Program-made: the position numbers and the translations under genes
Notes under the pieces: model-generated
Database searches by the model: none
What the model saw: only the letters and a program-made list of their open reading frames with translations
Told to the model about the DNA's origin: nothing
NCBI GenBank assembly: GCA_029261355.1
Contig: JAJDBM010000011.1
Coordinates: forward strand, 1-50,863
Length of the DNA stretch: 50,863 nucleotides
Source: Nitrospirales bacterium
GTDB taxonomy: Bacteria; Nitrospirota; Nitrospiria; Nitrospirales; UBA8639
Direction: 5' to 3'
Shown here: positions 27,741 to 35,736 of the stretch, one piece after another
Numbering within the stretch: position 1 is the first letter of the stretch
How the letters are laid out: each line of letters begins with the position of its first letter

Positions 27741-28236
27741 ATCACATGTTCCTTGGTGAAGAGTTCTTGGCGACGTTGTGCTGTTCCCCAAAGCTTGAAG
27801 GCTTGTTGCTTAGGAACGTTGGTCTGAGACAACTGAATATTGATTATCGATTTGGGCTCCTCATTGTCCAACGGGTGTTTTTTCTCTGTTCCTCTTAAAT
27901 TCATTCACATGGTGAACGTGTAAGGAATAGGTTTGTATGTGTGCTAGGTTAGACATTCGTTTCATAACAGAGTATGGAATCATTCGAGAGTCCAGTCGGT
28001 GGGCATGGGACAAATGGGAGATTTCCCCAATGTCGGTTGGCTAGAGAACTATGCTATTTTATTCAACAGAAAATAGGGAATACTGCTGACGGAAGGTGTT
28101 ATGAAATTCATAGAGCTTTTCATCGCTGTGAGTACCTTCTGTCTTCGATCTTACGTCCCCATGGAAATCGTGTCAAGGGAGATGAACTGACATGTGAGCG
28201 GTGAAAATTGATTCTTAATTATGAACGGAATTGTAG
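27741..28236. other. Intergenic stretch between divergent KtrA-type and trmI genes
   Basis: About 500 bases without a supported gene. A 76-codon plus-strand frame (27974-28204, MESFESPVGGHGTNG...) exists but has no ribosome site and no recognised similarity. Promoters for the two flanking genes should be here; no clear consensus or riboswitch-like fold was identified. Confidence 0.35.
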
Positions 28237-28362
28237 ATGAAAAGAAAAGGAATATGTCGCGTGCAAGTTTCGAATGATGAAATACGACCTTATCAGAATG
28301 ATTCCCCTCAAAATGGTGGGTGTGAAATGGCCGGAGGGCTTGTTAGAATGCGGGACTTATGA
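28237..28362 (+). CDS. 41-residue upstream frame overlapping trmI start
   Basis: ATG 28237 opens a 41-codon frame (MKRKGICRVQVSNDEIRPYQ start) whose TGA overlaps the ATG of the next gene as ATGA. That arrangement usually means translational coupling. The ribosome site is weak (GGA at eight bases). It may be a leader peptide for trmI or a chance frame. Confidence 0.28.
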   Translation: MKRKGICRVQVSNDEIRPYQNDSPQNGGCEMAGGLVRMRDL

Positions 28363-29249
28363 AATATCTTCAAGCTGGTGATCGCATTCATTTGGTCGAT
28401 CGAAAAGATCGGCATTACGCGTTAACGTTACAAGCTGGCGAAACATTTCAGTTTAGTGGCGAACGCATCCCGCACGACGATATTATCGGAAAGCCGGATG
28501 GCACGATGGTTCAATTGTCAACTGGAAAGCCCATGTTGGCGATCTATCCGACCTTGGCTGAATATACTGTGAAGATGCCGAGAGGTGCTCAGGTCATTTA
28601 TCCAAAAGACCTAGCCATGATCACGATTTGGGCAGATTTATATCCTGGAGCGCGTGTTTTGGAGGCTGGTGTAGGGTCTGGCTCCTTAACGATGGCTTTA
28701 CTCCGAGCTGTCGGAGACCGAGGTCAGGTGACAAGTTATGAAGTTCGAGAAGAATTTGCAAAAACCGCAACAAGAAACATTGAGCGATACATGGGAGTCG
28801 TTGGAAACTTTAAGTTGAGGATTGCGGATATTTTTGAGGGCATTCATCAAGAAGATCTTCAGCCGGGACTATTTGATCGAATCGTGCTTGATTTATCTGA
28901 ACCATGGCAAGTGGTGCCGCATGCCGTACAGGGTTTGCGGTGTGGTGGGCTCTATCTAAGTTTTGTTCCGACAATCCCGCAGGTTCAGCAAACGGTGAGT
29001 GCCCTTGAAGAGACAGGGTCATTTGGACTCATTGAAACATTTGAAACCTTGTTGCGTACCTGGAATATTAAAGGTCGGAGTGTCAGACCTGATCATCGAA
29101 TGGTTGCCCATTCAGGGTTTATCACGGTTGCTCGTAAGATAGATGTTGGGGTGTTGGTATCTGAAGAACCTCGCCAAGAAGGGGAGGAAAGTCAAAGAAT
29201 AGAATCCACGATCATGGAGGATCAAGAGTCGAATGTAGAAAAAACCTGA
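28359..29249 (+). CDS. trmI: tRNA (adenine-N1)-methyltransferase, TrmI-like
   Basis: This SAM-dependent enzyme methylates A58 in the T-loop of tRNA. The N-terminal beta domain (MKYLQAGDRIHLVDRK, GERIPHDDIIGKPDG) precedes the family block PRGAQVIYPKDLAMITIWAD. The SAM-binding motif VLEAGVGSGSLTMALLRAVG lies at about residue 105, with YEVREEFA, the catalytic-site LDLSEPWQ and RPDHRMVAHSGFITVARK following. The length of 296 includes an acidic C-terminal tail (about 30 residues) beyond the usual end. It is followed 46 bases later by the response regulator and may share a transcript. Confidence 0.9.
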   Translation: MKYLQAGDRIHLVDRKDRHYALTLQAGETFQFSGERIPHDDIIGKPDGTMVQLSTGKPMLAIYPTLAEYTVKMPRGAQVIYPKDLAMITIWADLYPGARVLEAGVGSGSLTMALLRAVGDRGQVTSYEVREEFAKTATRNIERYMGVVGNFKLRIADIFEGIHQEDLQPGLFDRIVLDLSEPWQVVPHAVQGLRCGGLYLSFVPTIPQVQQTVSALEETGSFGLIETFETLLRTWNIKGRSVRPDHRMVAHSGFITVARKIDVGVLVSEEPRQEGEESQRIESTIMEDQESNVEKT

Positions 29250-29295
29250 TAACCCCTTAATGGGCAATTATCAGAAATTCAAGGGTAGATAAGGC

Positions 29296-29673
29296 ATGGA
29301 ATCTAGAGGGAAAACTATTCTTATCGTGGAAGACGACGACGATATCCGTGAATTGATTGAAATTACCCTAGATGATTCGCAGTATTATCTTCGAACTGCC
29401 TCAGATGGTGAAGTCGGCCTCAATTCCATTCGACTACAGCGACCGGACCTGGTGATCTTAGATTGGATCATGCCTCGACTTACGGGGTTAGAACTCCTGA
29501 GGAAAATTCGAGAAAACCCAAGTACTTCGGGAATTCCTGTTATCGTTTTAACAAGTATTACTGAAGTAGAACATGAAGCAGAGGTTCAATCACTTGGTAT
29601 TTTCTCGTATCTCCAGAAACCATTCAGTCCCCTCGAACTGATCCAAACAGTCCAAGCAGCCCTAGCAGGATGA
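29296..29673 (+). CDS. Single-domain response regulator (CheY-like receiver)
   Basis: This 125-residue protein is a receiver domain only. The acidic pocket VEDDDD, the phospho-acceptor D56 in VILDWIMPRLTG, the Thr in IVLTS and the Lys in YLQKPFSP are all present, so it should be phosphorylatable. It overlaps the next gene, an HD-GYP protein, by four bases (ATGA), so the two are translated together. The pair probably functions like a split RpfG-type module, with the receiver controlling the phosphodiesterase. No histidine kinase is adjacent. Confidence 0.9.
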   Translation: MESRGKTILIVEDDDDIRELIEITLDDSQYYLRTASDGEVGLNSIRLQRPDLVILDWIMPRLTGLELLRKIRENPSTSGIPVIVLTSITEVEHEAEVQSLGIFSYLQKPFSPLELIQTVQAALAG

Positions 29674-30554
29674 GTTGTTTTGATTCAAATGACGCAGGGT
29701 CCCCACTTGGTCCAGGAATCCCACACGTTTCGAATCCAAACATTCAACATCAGTTGAATGCTGTCAACTCTCAATTATCTCGCTATGCGGTAGACCTAAA
29801 GACCATGCTTCGGCGAGAAGCCAAGAAAACCAAACAGGTGATACGGGTTAATCAACAACTCAAAGCCTATGCACATGATTTAAAAAAATCCTATGATGCG
29901 GAACAGCGAAAAAATCAAGAATTAGAGCAAGCTTATGCCGAAACCATTGTCCGACTATCTCTGGCTTCACGTTACAAAGATGAGGAGACAGGGGGACATA
30001 TTGAACGGTTAAGTCATTATTCTAAGAAGATGGCCTTGTGCATTGGATGGGGGGAAGAACCAGCTTGCCAATTATTCGCAGCTGCCCCCATGCACGATGT
30101 TGGGAAAATAGGTATTCCAGATGCGATCTTGGGGAAAAAAGGCCCTTTAGAGGAAGAAGAGTGGGAAATGGTGAAGCAGCATCCAGCTTTAGGGGCAAGT
30201 TTGTTGATGGGGTCTTCGTCACCGTTATTGAAGATGGCAAGAGAGGTTGCGCTCACTCATCATGAACGATGGGACGGAAGTGGCTATCCTCATGGCCTCA
30301 AAGGCGACCAGATACCACTGACGGGACGCATTGTCATGTTGGCTGATCATTACGATGCGTTACGAAGCCAACGTCCGTATAAGCCATCCTTTTCTCATAA
30401 GAAGACTTGTGATTTGATGTTGACTGGGAATGATCGAACGAAGCCCTCTCACTTTGATCCCCAATTATTGGCGGCTTTTCGAGAAATACATGGAGAGTTT
30501 GACATGATTTTTTCTAGAGTCACCGAAGAAATCAACGGTCTGGATGTGTTGTAA
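29670..30554 (+). CDS. HD-GYP domain protein, probable c-di-GMP phosphodiesterase
   Basis: This 294-residue cytoplasmic protein has a coiled-coil N-terminus (residues 20-90, rich in K, Q and E) leading into an HD-GYP domain. Signature residues are GGHIERLSHYSK, the HD pair in PMHDVGKIGIPDAIL (about 142), KQHPALGASLL and the GYP block LTHHERWDGSGYPHGLKG, so all metal ligands appear intact. It is predicted to hydrolyse cyclic di-GMP. Coupling to the receiver gene by ATGA overlap suggests phosphorylation-controlled activity. It is the counterpart of the diguanylate cyclase at 34165-35703. Confidence 0.9.
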   Translation: MSCFDSNDAGSPLGPGIPHVSNPNIQHQLNAVNSQLSRYAVDLKTMLRREAKKTKQVIRVNQQLKAYAHDLKKSYDAEQRKNQELEQAYAETIVRLSLASRYKDEETGGHIERLSHYSKKMALCIGWGEEPACQLFAAAPMHDVGKIGIPDAILGKKGPLEEEEWEMVKQHPALGASLLMGSSSPLLKMAREVALTHHERWDGSGYPHGLKGDQIPLTGRIVMLADHYDALRSQRPYKPSFSHKKTCDLMLTGNDRTKPSHFDPQLLAAFREIHGEFDMIFSRVTEEINGLDVL

Positions 30555-30569
30555 CCTCAAGTTGCCTAC

Positions 30570-30995
30570 TTAGTTCGCTTGTTCGATCTTATACCCAGCC
30601 GCTTGCCAGGCATTCATACTTCCTTCAACATTATAGATATGTTTATACCCCAGTTCGGCTAGGGTATTGGCGGCAATATTGCTGCGATGTCCAGATTGAC
30701 AATAGACCACGATATGGTCTTCCAGTGTGGCTTCGATCTCACGATAGCGTTGTTGCAATTCACGATAGTCAATATTAAAGTCTGTGCCAGGAATAAAGCC
30801 TTCTTGGTGTTCTTCTGGGGTCCTCACGTCGATTAAAATAAACCCTTTTTGTGAAGGGTGTGAGGCCTTCTCAAGTCCAGCCTGTACTTGTTGGACATTG
30901 ATTACATAGGGTTGGCCTGCAGAACTCATGACACAAAACCCTAAAAGAATAAACAGCATGACATGAGCAATGATGAGGGACTTTCTCAATAACAT
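30570..30995 (-). CDS. Periplasmic rhodanese-like domain protein
   Basis: This 141-residue protein has an N-terminal signal segment (SLIIAHVMLFILLGFCVMSS) followed by a single rhodanese domain. The active-site loop VYCQSGHRSNIAANTL contains the persulphide-forming cysteine, and FILIDVRTPEEHQEGFIPG is the conserved N-terminal block. Rhodaneses of this form move sulphane sulphur or act in envelope redox reactions. It converges on the HD-GYP gene, 15 bases apart. ATG 30995 gives a proper signal peptide. Confidence 0.88.
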   Translation of the reverse strand: MLLRKSLIIAHVMLFILLGFCVMSSAGQPYVINVQQVQAGLEKASHPSQKGFILIDVRTPEEHQEGFIPGTDFNIDYRELQQRYREIEATLEDHIVVYCQSGHRSNIAANTLAELGYKHIYNVEGSMNAWQAAGYKIEQAN

Positions 30996-31097
30996 GATGC
31001 GGTCTCCTTATCTAAAATTTTTACCTTAGGTTGTAGTGCATATATGTGGGACCTGATCAGCTGACACGAAATAATCAAAGTGTATATGAGGCATTAA

Positions 31098-31460
31098 ATG
31101 ATTCGTCGATCACATGAAAACTTTATGCTCTTGTGGAAGCGTTGGTCAAGTCGATGGGGAATCGTCTTGCTACTAGGGACGATCATGGGGTGTGGTACTG
31201 GTGTGCTTCTTCAGAAGGATGGCGAAGGGGGGGGAGTTGTCCAATATCTTTACCAAGAACGGATGGGCCACTTACTTTCTTCGAATCGAACGAGGGCACT
31301 CAATGAAATTTCTCAGTATTGTGGGAGGGCATACATCATCGTACAAGAAGGGCCAACTCGGGGAAGGAAGCGGGTCGTGCAGGGGATAGCTTCAGATGAC
31401 GTGATTACTGAAAATTGGTGGGGCATACGATATAGCTGTCACAGGGTCTCTGGGCCATAA
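31098..31460 (+). CDS. Hypothetical lipoprotein (120 aa)
   Basis: The N-terminus has basic residues, a hydrophobic stretch and a lipobox-like end (WGIVLLLGTIMGCGTGVLL), so it is likely a lipid-anchored envelope protein. The mature part is short, with two further cysteines (YCGRAYIIVQEG and IRYSCHRVSGP). No family was recognised, though the shape resembles small, Nitrospirota-style hypothetical lipoproteins. It converges on pyrE, with 17 bases between the ends. Confidence 0.6.
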   Translation: MIRRSHENFMLLWKRWSSRWGIVLLLGTIMGCGTGVLLQKDGEGGGVVQYLYQERMGHLLSSNRTRALNEISQYCGRAYIIVQEGPTRGRKRVVQGIASDDVITENWWGIRYSCHRVSGP

Positions 31461-31477
31461 TGTCAACGATGAAAGTG

Positions 31478-32047
31478 TTAGGAAGCTTGTGCGGCTTTGA
31501 GATCGTCTAAGGTGAGGAGACGTAATAATTGAATGCCGTGTTGGGCAAGGCGTTGTCTAGCTTCTTCTTCAGAACGATCGACGATGACTAAGGCATGCGT
31601 AACCAGTAACCCAGCATCACGTGCCGCGTCAGCTGCTCGAATAAGTGACCCGCCAGTCGTGAGGACGTCATCAACAATGATAGCGGTTTCGCCATTTGAA
31701 AATGTGCCTTCAATCAATTTGCCAAGTCCATGATCCTTGGCTTGTTTCCTGACCACAAAAGTGCGCCAATCGTAGGTGGGATGAGCGGTATATCCATAGT
31801 CTGAAATACAGGTTGCCAGAGGAATGGCCCCAATTTCGAGTCCGCCAATTAAGTCGAAATCCAAGCCTTTCAGGTGTTCATAGGCCAGTTTGGCGACCAG
31901 GTGACGTGGACCAGGGTGAGATAATACAATACGACAATCAACATAATAGGGGCTGGTCAAACCAGAGGCCAGACGAAAGCCTTCATCCTTATTCCATTGA
32001 AATGCTTGAGTGGTCTGAAAGGCCTGTAAGAGATCGTGTTGTGACAT
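31478..32047 (-). CDS. pyrE: Orotate phosphoribosyltransferase
   Basis: This enzyme joins orotate and PRPP to give orotidine monophosphate in de novo pyrimidine synthesis. The PRPP-binding motif AIIVDDVLTTGGSLIRAAD lies at about residue 120. The substrate region GLTSPYYVDCRIVLSHPG, the FVVRKQAKDHGLGKLIEG loop and a normal length (189) support the call. ATG 32047 is the first methionine. It is divergent from the unknown protein at 32154, with 106 bases between the starts. Confidence 0.92.
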   Translation of the reverse strand: MSQHDLLQAFQTTQAFQWNKDEGFRLASGLTSPYYVDCRIVLSHPGPRHLVAKLAYEHLKGLDFDLIGGLEIGAIPLATCISDYGYTAHPTYDWRTFVVRKQAKDHGLGKLIEGTFSNGETAIIVDDVLTTGGSLIRAADAARDAGLLVTHALVIVDRSEEEARQRLAQHGIQLLRLLTLDDLKAAQAS

Positions 32048-32153
32048 GGTAAATAGAGTGAAAGGTCAAATCGGCATTCTTCTACCATTGAGTCATCACA
32101 AAATGCAAATATGACAGGTCTAGACCACTTCGACGAACGAGGAGTTCTATCTG

Positions 32154-33008
32154 ATGTTTAAAGTAAAAAAACGTCCGCTCAAAAAAGAAAAGTCACCGGT
32201 TCTGTATAACGTGTTGGAAAATTACACGGATCATGATCCGCCAGGAAACGTGATGGTCTGCGCTATGACTGAACTAGAAGATATCGCGGTTCATGCGAAA
32301 GTGTTGTCGGAAAGCTATGAAATTCCCATAGAGACTGTAACGCAATTATTAACTGAAGGCGGGTTGTATCAATACCCGCAAGATGGTGCGCTTGTTACCA
32401 AAGGACTCTTTGTATGCAAAATTGACGAATCCGGACAAGATCCCAAGCAAACATGGGTATTGGATCTTGAGCAATATGCGGATACTGAACAAATGCGCCA
32501 GAGTTGGGGGCTTTCGATGGAAGAAGCCGCATCACGTGTGTTTTATAGAACGCTTCCTGAAGAATTAAAGGAACGACTCAAGAAAAAGAACCTTGGCATC
32601 GACTACGCCAAGTTAGAATTATCAGTTGCGCGAGGAGGGGATGTAAAATATATCGATTTCCGAAAAGACTGGTCACCTCACTTTAAGCGTAAATGTGTGA
32701 TGCCTGATGGTAAACTCATAGAAACGAGCGGACTCGATGAGTTTGCGGAATTTCATGGCCTTGGAAAAGATGAAGCCCAAAAGTTGTTAGATCATGGAGG
32801 AACCTGTGAACTGAAGACTGGAGGCGTCTTAGCTTGCCAAATCATCAATGGTCAGCCATCGGTCGCCCGTTTTAATGCAGGTCAATATTCAAGAGCCAAG
32901 GGACTCGTCAAGTCGATGGATGTCCATATCATGGATGCGTTGAGTGAAGTGGCGATGAGTGACCCAATATTGATGCGAGCATTGAGGCGAGCTGAAGCGA
33001 GTACCTAA
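32154..33008 (+). CDS. Uncharacterised 284-residue protein with internal duplication
   Basis: No family was recognised. The protein is cytoplasmic (no signal or membrane segment) and shows an internal repeat. Residues 53-91 (ESYEIPIETVTQLLTEGG ... GALVTKGLFVCKI) match residues 199-234 (EFHGLGKDEAQKLLDHGG ... TGGVLACQIINGQ) in the pattern of a short helix, a GG turn and a two-stranded hairpin. A third, weaker helix of the same type lies at about 117-132 (SWGLSMEEAASRVFYR). A role in binding or regulation is possible, but nothing can be assigned. ATG 32154 follows a GAGGAG-type ribosome site. Confidence 0.72.
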   Translation: MFKVKKRPLKKEKSPVLYNVLENYTDHDPPGNVMVCAMTELEDIAVHAKVLSESYEIPIETVTQLLTEGGLYQYPQDGALVTKGLFVCKIDESGQDPKQTWVLDLEQYADTEQMRQSWGLSMEEAASRVFYRTLPEELKERLKKKNLGIDYAKLELSVARGGDVKYIDFRKDWSPHFKRKCVMPDGKLIETSGLDEFAEFHGLGKDEAQKLLDHGGTCELKTGGVLACQIINGQPSVARFNAGQYSRAKGLVKSMDVHIMDALSEVAMSDPILMRALRRAEAST

Positions 33009-33054
33009 GGTCTCGTAGAAGAGTCGCCTCTAGGGCGATGCCTGTGGTTTGCCT

Positions 33055-33073
33055 CGCGTTTTTTCCTAACGCG
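33055..33073 (+). terminator. Possible terminator after the 284-residue gene
   Basis: The stem CGCGTT/AACGCG with a T-rich seven-base loop is followed by TTTATT. It begins 47 bases after the stop codon of the plus-strand gene. The six-base stem is modest. Confidence 0.35.
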
Positions 33074-33231
33074 TTTATTGATTCGTGCCTCCTATACCAC
33101 ACTTCTGATGAGGCACTTCCCCACGTATCCCGTTAAGAGATGTGTCAGAAAAACCGATCAATGCACTAAAAGGTTTGTACTGAGTTGAGTCATATCAACA
33201 GGTTTGATTAAGCATTTATGGGTTGGAAATA

Positions 33232-34098
33232 ATGACTGCAGAAGAACTCATCCAAAACTGTGACGATTTACCTTCCTTACCCGATGTCTATCTACGAGTG
33301 AAGGAAGTAGTTGAGGATCCGAATGGGTCGATGGTGGATTTAGCACGAGCCTTGTCAGTTGATCCTGCAATGACAGCTAAAGTGCTGAAGCTTGTGAATA
33401 GCCCATTTTATGGGCTCTCAGGAAAGATTGAGACGGTTTCTCGCGCCGCAAGTATTCTAGGAATGCAACCTATTCATGATTTTGTGTTAGCCACATCTGT
33501 CGGGACAACGTTCTCGAAGGTGTCTTCTCCAATCATGGATATGAATGTATTTTGGCAGAGCAGTGTTGAGCGAGGGTTGCTGGCTCGCCTGACAGCCAAA
33601 TGGTGCAACCTGGTCGATAGTGAACGGTTATTCGTGGGAGGGTTGTTGTGTGATCTTGGACATCTTGTGATTTTCCAACACATTCCTGACCTGGCTGTGC
33701 AAGCGTTGAATCAGGCCAAAACAAAGAAGAAACTACGGACAACCTGTCAACTGGAATTGTTGGGATTCGATGCAGCCGAAGTTGGGGCTCAGCTCTTGAA
33801 AGAATGGAATCTTCCGTTGAGCTATCAACAAGGCACACGCTACCATATGAATCCTTCTCAAGCATCTGAATGTTCGTTGGAAATTGAAATTCTTCACATC
33901 GCTGGGATGATTGCGGAATGTCAGTTGTTAGACATGCCGAGAGATCAGTGGATGCAGTGGATAACAGTTGAAGATAAGGAGCTACAGGCATTGACGGATG
34001 AAGACCTCGATGGATTCATGGCCGTGGTTCAAGAAGATTTACATATGATGCTTGATTTGATTTCCCCAAGCTTAGCGCGTGCTACCGTCTCATCATAG
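33232..34098 (+). CDS. HDOD-domain signalling protein
   Basis: This cytoplasmic protein of 288 residues is almost wholly an HDOD domain, an HD-like fold lacking most metal ligands that acts as a scaffold in signalling. Key blocks are LPSLPDVYLRVKEVV, SVDPAMTAKVLKLVNSPFYG, AASILGMQPIHDFVL and VGGLLCDLGHLVIFQH. ATG 33232 was chosen; an in-frame TTG nine bases upstream is possible. It converges on the diguanylate cyclase. HDOD proteins commonly accompany c-di-GMP circuits, which suits this neighbourhood, but the target is unknown. Confidence 0.88.
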   Translation: MTAEELIQNCDDLPSLPDVYLRVKEVVEDPNGSMVDLARALSVDPAMTAKVLKLVNSPFYGLSGKIETVSRAASILGMQPIHDFVLATSVGTTFSKVSSPIMDMNVFWQSSVERGLLARLTAKWCNLVDSERLFVGGLLCDLGHLVIFQHIPDLAVQALNQAKTKKKLRTTCQLELLGFDAAEVGAQLLKEWNLPLSYQQGTRYHMNPSQASECSLEIEILHIAGMIAECQLLDMPRDQWMQWITVEDKELQALTDEDLDGFMAVVQEDLHMMLDLISPSLARATVSS

Positions 34099-34129
34099 AC
34101 TTCGTGAATTGCCCTCCTTGTCATTCGCT

Positions 34130-34176
34130 ACGACGTCGGTAGGGTTTTTCAGGGACCTGATAAATTAGGACGTCGT
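34130..34176. repeat. 8-bp inverted repeat between convergent HDOD and GGDEF genes
   Basis: ACGACGTC at 34130-34137 is repeated in inverted form (GACGTCGT) at 34169-34176, 31 bases apart, with a GGTTTTT run between them. The right arm lies within the last codons of the GGDEF gene. It may fold into a long-loop structure or be chance. Confidence 0.25.
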
Positions 34177-35703
34177 GACAAGAGAAGCATTTACTTCCGC
34201 AACGCGAGGTTGATCGTCCCAGAATCCGACTTGATTCCGCCCATTCTCCTTTGCTGCATACAGAGCCTTATCCGCCTGATCAATTAATTCCAGTGGATCG
34301 ACTGTTTCCGATGTGAGGGTCGCGACTCCAAAGCTTGAGGTGATTGTCAGGCCAGACGTGGTTCGAATTTTCCCTCCACTTTCTGCCTCAATTTTCCGAC
34401 AGATACGTTCGGCAATATCAATGGTTCGATTCCGATCGGAATTGGGTAACACGATGCAGAATTCTTCTCCTCCATATCGGCCAATAATATCACCTGTTCG
34501 AAGTACTTCACCAATGGTCTTGACGACGACCTGAATCACTTGATCACCCAAGGCATGTCCATACCGATCATTAAATAGTTTAAAGTGATCGATGTCGGCC
34601 ATAATACAACTCAATGCCGTTCCATTTTCCTTGGCTAATACATACGCACTATCCAATTTCTCAAAAAAGGCACGTCGGTTGAAGCAGCCAGTCAGTGAGT
34701 CCCTTGTGGCCAGTAGTTCAAGCTCTTCATTTTTCTTGAGAACTTCGGTTTGGCTTTCATGCAAATTCTTGAGAGTATCGACCAGGTGGGAATTGGCTTG
34801 ATCTAATTCAGTGACATCATTAAATGCGACAAGTACACCGTTGACCTTGCCATGGTCGTCTGAGATTGGGGAACAGTTGACCAGGAATTTTCTCAGTTGG
34901 CCTTCGGAAGGTGCAAGAACACGCGGAAAACCGGTTTGAGAATCATTCTGGGTGCGGGCCAGCTCCCAAGGAGGCTTCTCGTCCATTTGATCGTCTGTCG
35001 TTAACCATGTGAGGTCAGCAATCTTGGTTCCCAGTAGGTCAGAGATTGATTTTTCCGACTGTCGAAGAAAGGCGGTATTAGCTAAAATAATTCGATCGTG
35101 TGGGTCAAGGATCACGACGCCTTCTTCGAGGTTGTCGAGGGCCGCTTTGACTCGTTTGGGAACAACTGCAGAGGGATCAAGATGTCGTAAGGTGCGTTTC
35201 ATGAAAAAGTAGTATCCAAGAAACCCAATCAATCCGACAAAGGCGATGAACTGAACCCAGGTATGGGCAATAAGTTCTATTGGATCAGATGTATTGTTTG
35301 ATCGAAATCGTACTTGAACGACTCCCCATTTACCAAGACCTTGGAAAATGGGAATTTGTATATGGTCGAGGGTCGACTCAATACCCTGAGGAGGAGTCCA
35401 GGAGTCCAGATGATGTCCTGTCTGGGCCAACGTGGTTCCATCGATAGCCACTAAGGCTGCTGATTGAATATCGGCAGTGCGAGCAACGAGGGCGTTCATG
35501 GCTAACTCAATGGTTTCAAAGTCATCCTGACTGGCCAAGGTAGAATAGAGGACGGCCAGTGATTCAGAGAGCGACCGACGATGCTCAAATGTTATTTTTC
35601 TTTCATCTGGGACGAGCTCAAAGAAAGTATTGCCAAGCAGCATGACACTGATGGTCAAAGAGACAAGCCCGATACTGATTCCCACAAGTGGAGGGAGACG
35701 CAT
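34165..35703 (-). CDS. Membrane diguanylate cyclase (PAS-GGDEF)
   Basis: This 512-residue inner-membrane sensor is predicted to make cyclic di-GMP. Two hydrophobic helices (about 5-25 and 158-180) bracket a periplasmic sensory region. A PAS-like domain (about 195-310, with LGTKIADLTWL and VLVAFNDVTELDQ) follows, then a coiled linker and the GGDEF domain (about 345-495). The active site is GGEEF in GRYGGEEFCIVLP, and RTGD stands exactly five residues before it, a canonical inhibitory I-site for product feedback. It follows the giant surface-protein gene by 33 bases in the same direction, so both are likely on one transcript. ATG 35703 is preferred to an in-frame TTG at 35715. Confidence 0.9.
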   Translation of the reverse strand: MRLPPLVGISIGLVSLTISVMLLGNTFFELVPDERKITFEHRRSLSESLAVLYSTLASQDDFETIELAMNALVARTADIQSAALVAIDGTTLAQTGHHLDSWTPPQGIESTLDHIQIPIFQGLGKWGVVQVRFRSNNTSDPIELIAHTWVQFIAFVGLIGFLGYYFFMKRTLRHLDPSAVVPKRVKAALDNLEEGVVILDPHDRIILANTAFLRQSEKSISDLLGTKIADLTWLTTDDQMDEKPPWELARTQNDSQTGFPRVLAPSEGQLRKFLVNCSPISDDHGKVNGVLVAFNDVTELDQANSHLVDTLKNLHESQTEVLKKNEELELLATRDSLTGCFNRRAFFEKLDSAYVLAKENGTALSCIMADIDHFKLFNDRYGHALGDQVIQVVVKTIGEVLRTGDIIGRYGGEEFCIVLPNSDRNRTIDIAERICRKIEAESGGKIRTTSGLTITSSFGVATLTSETVDPLELIDQADKALYAAKENGRNQVGFWDDQPRVAEVNASLVTTS

Positions 35704-35736
35704 GATTTCGCACAAATAAGGTGAATTGAGAGTGAT

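Noticed and set aside
29720-29740. GTTTCGAATCC string suggesting a tRNA T-arm
   Set aside because: It lies inside the HD-GYP coding frame and no cloverleaf could be built around it.
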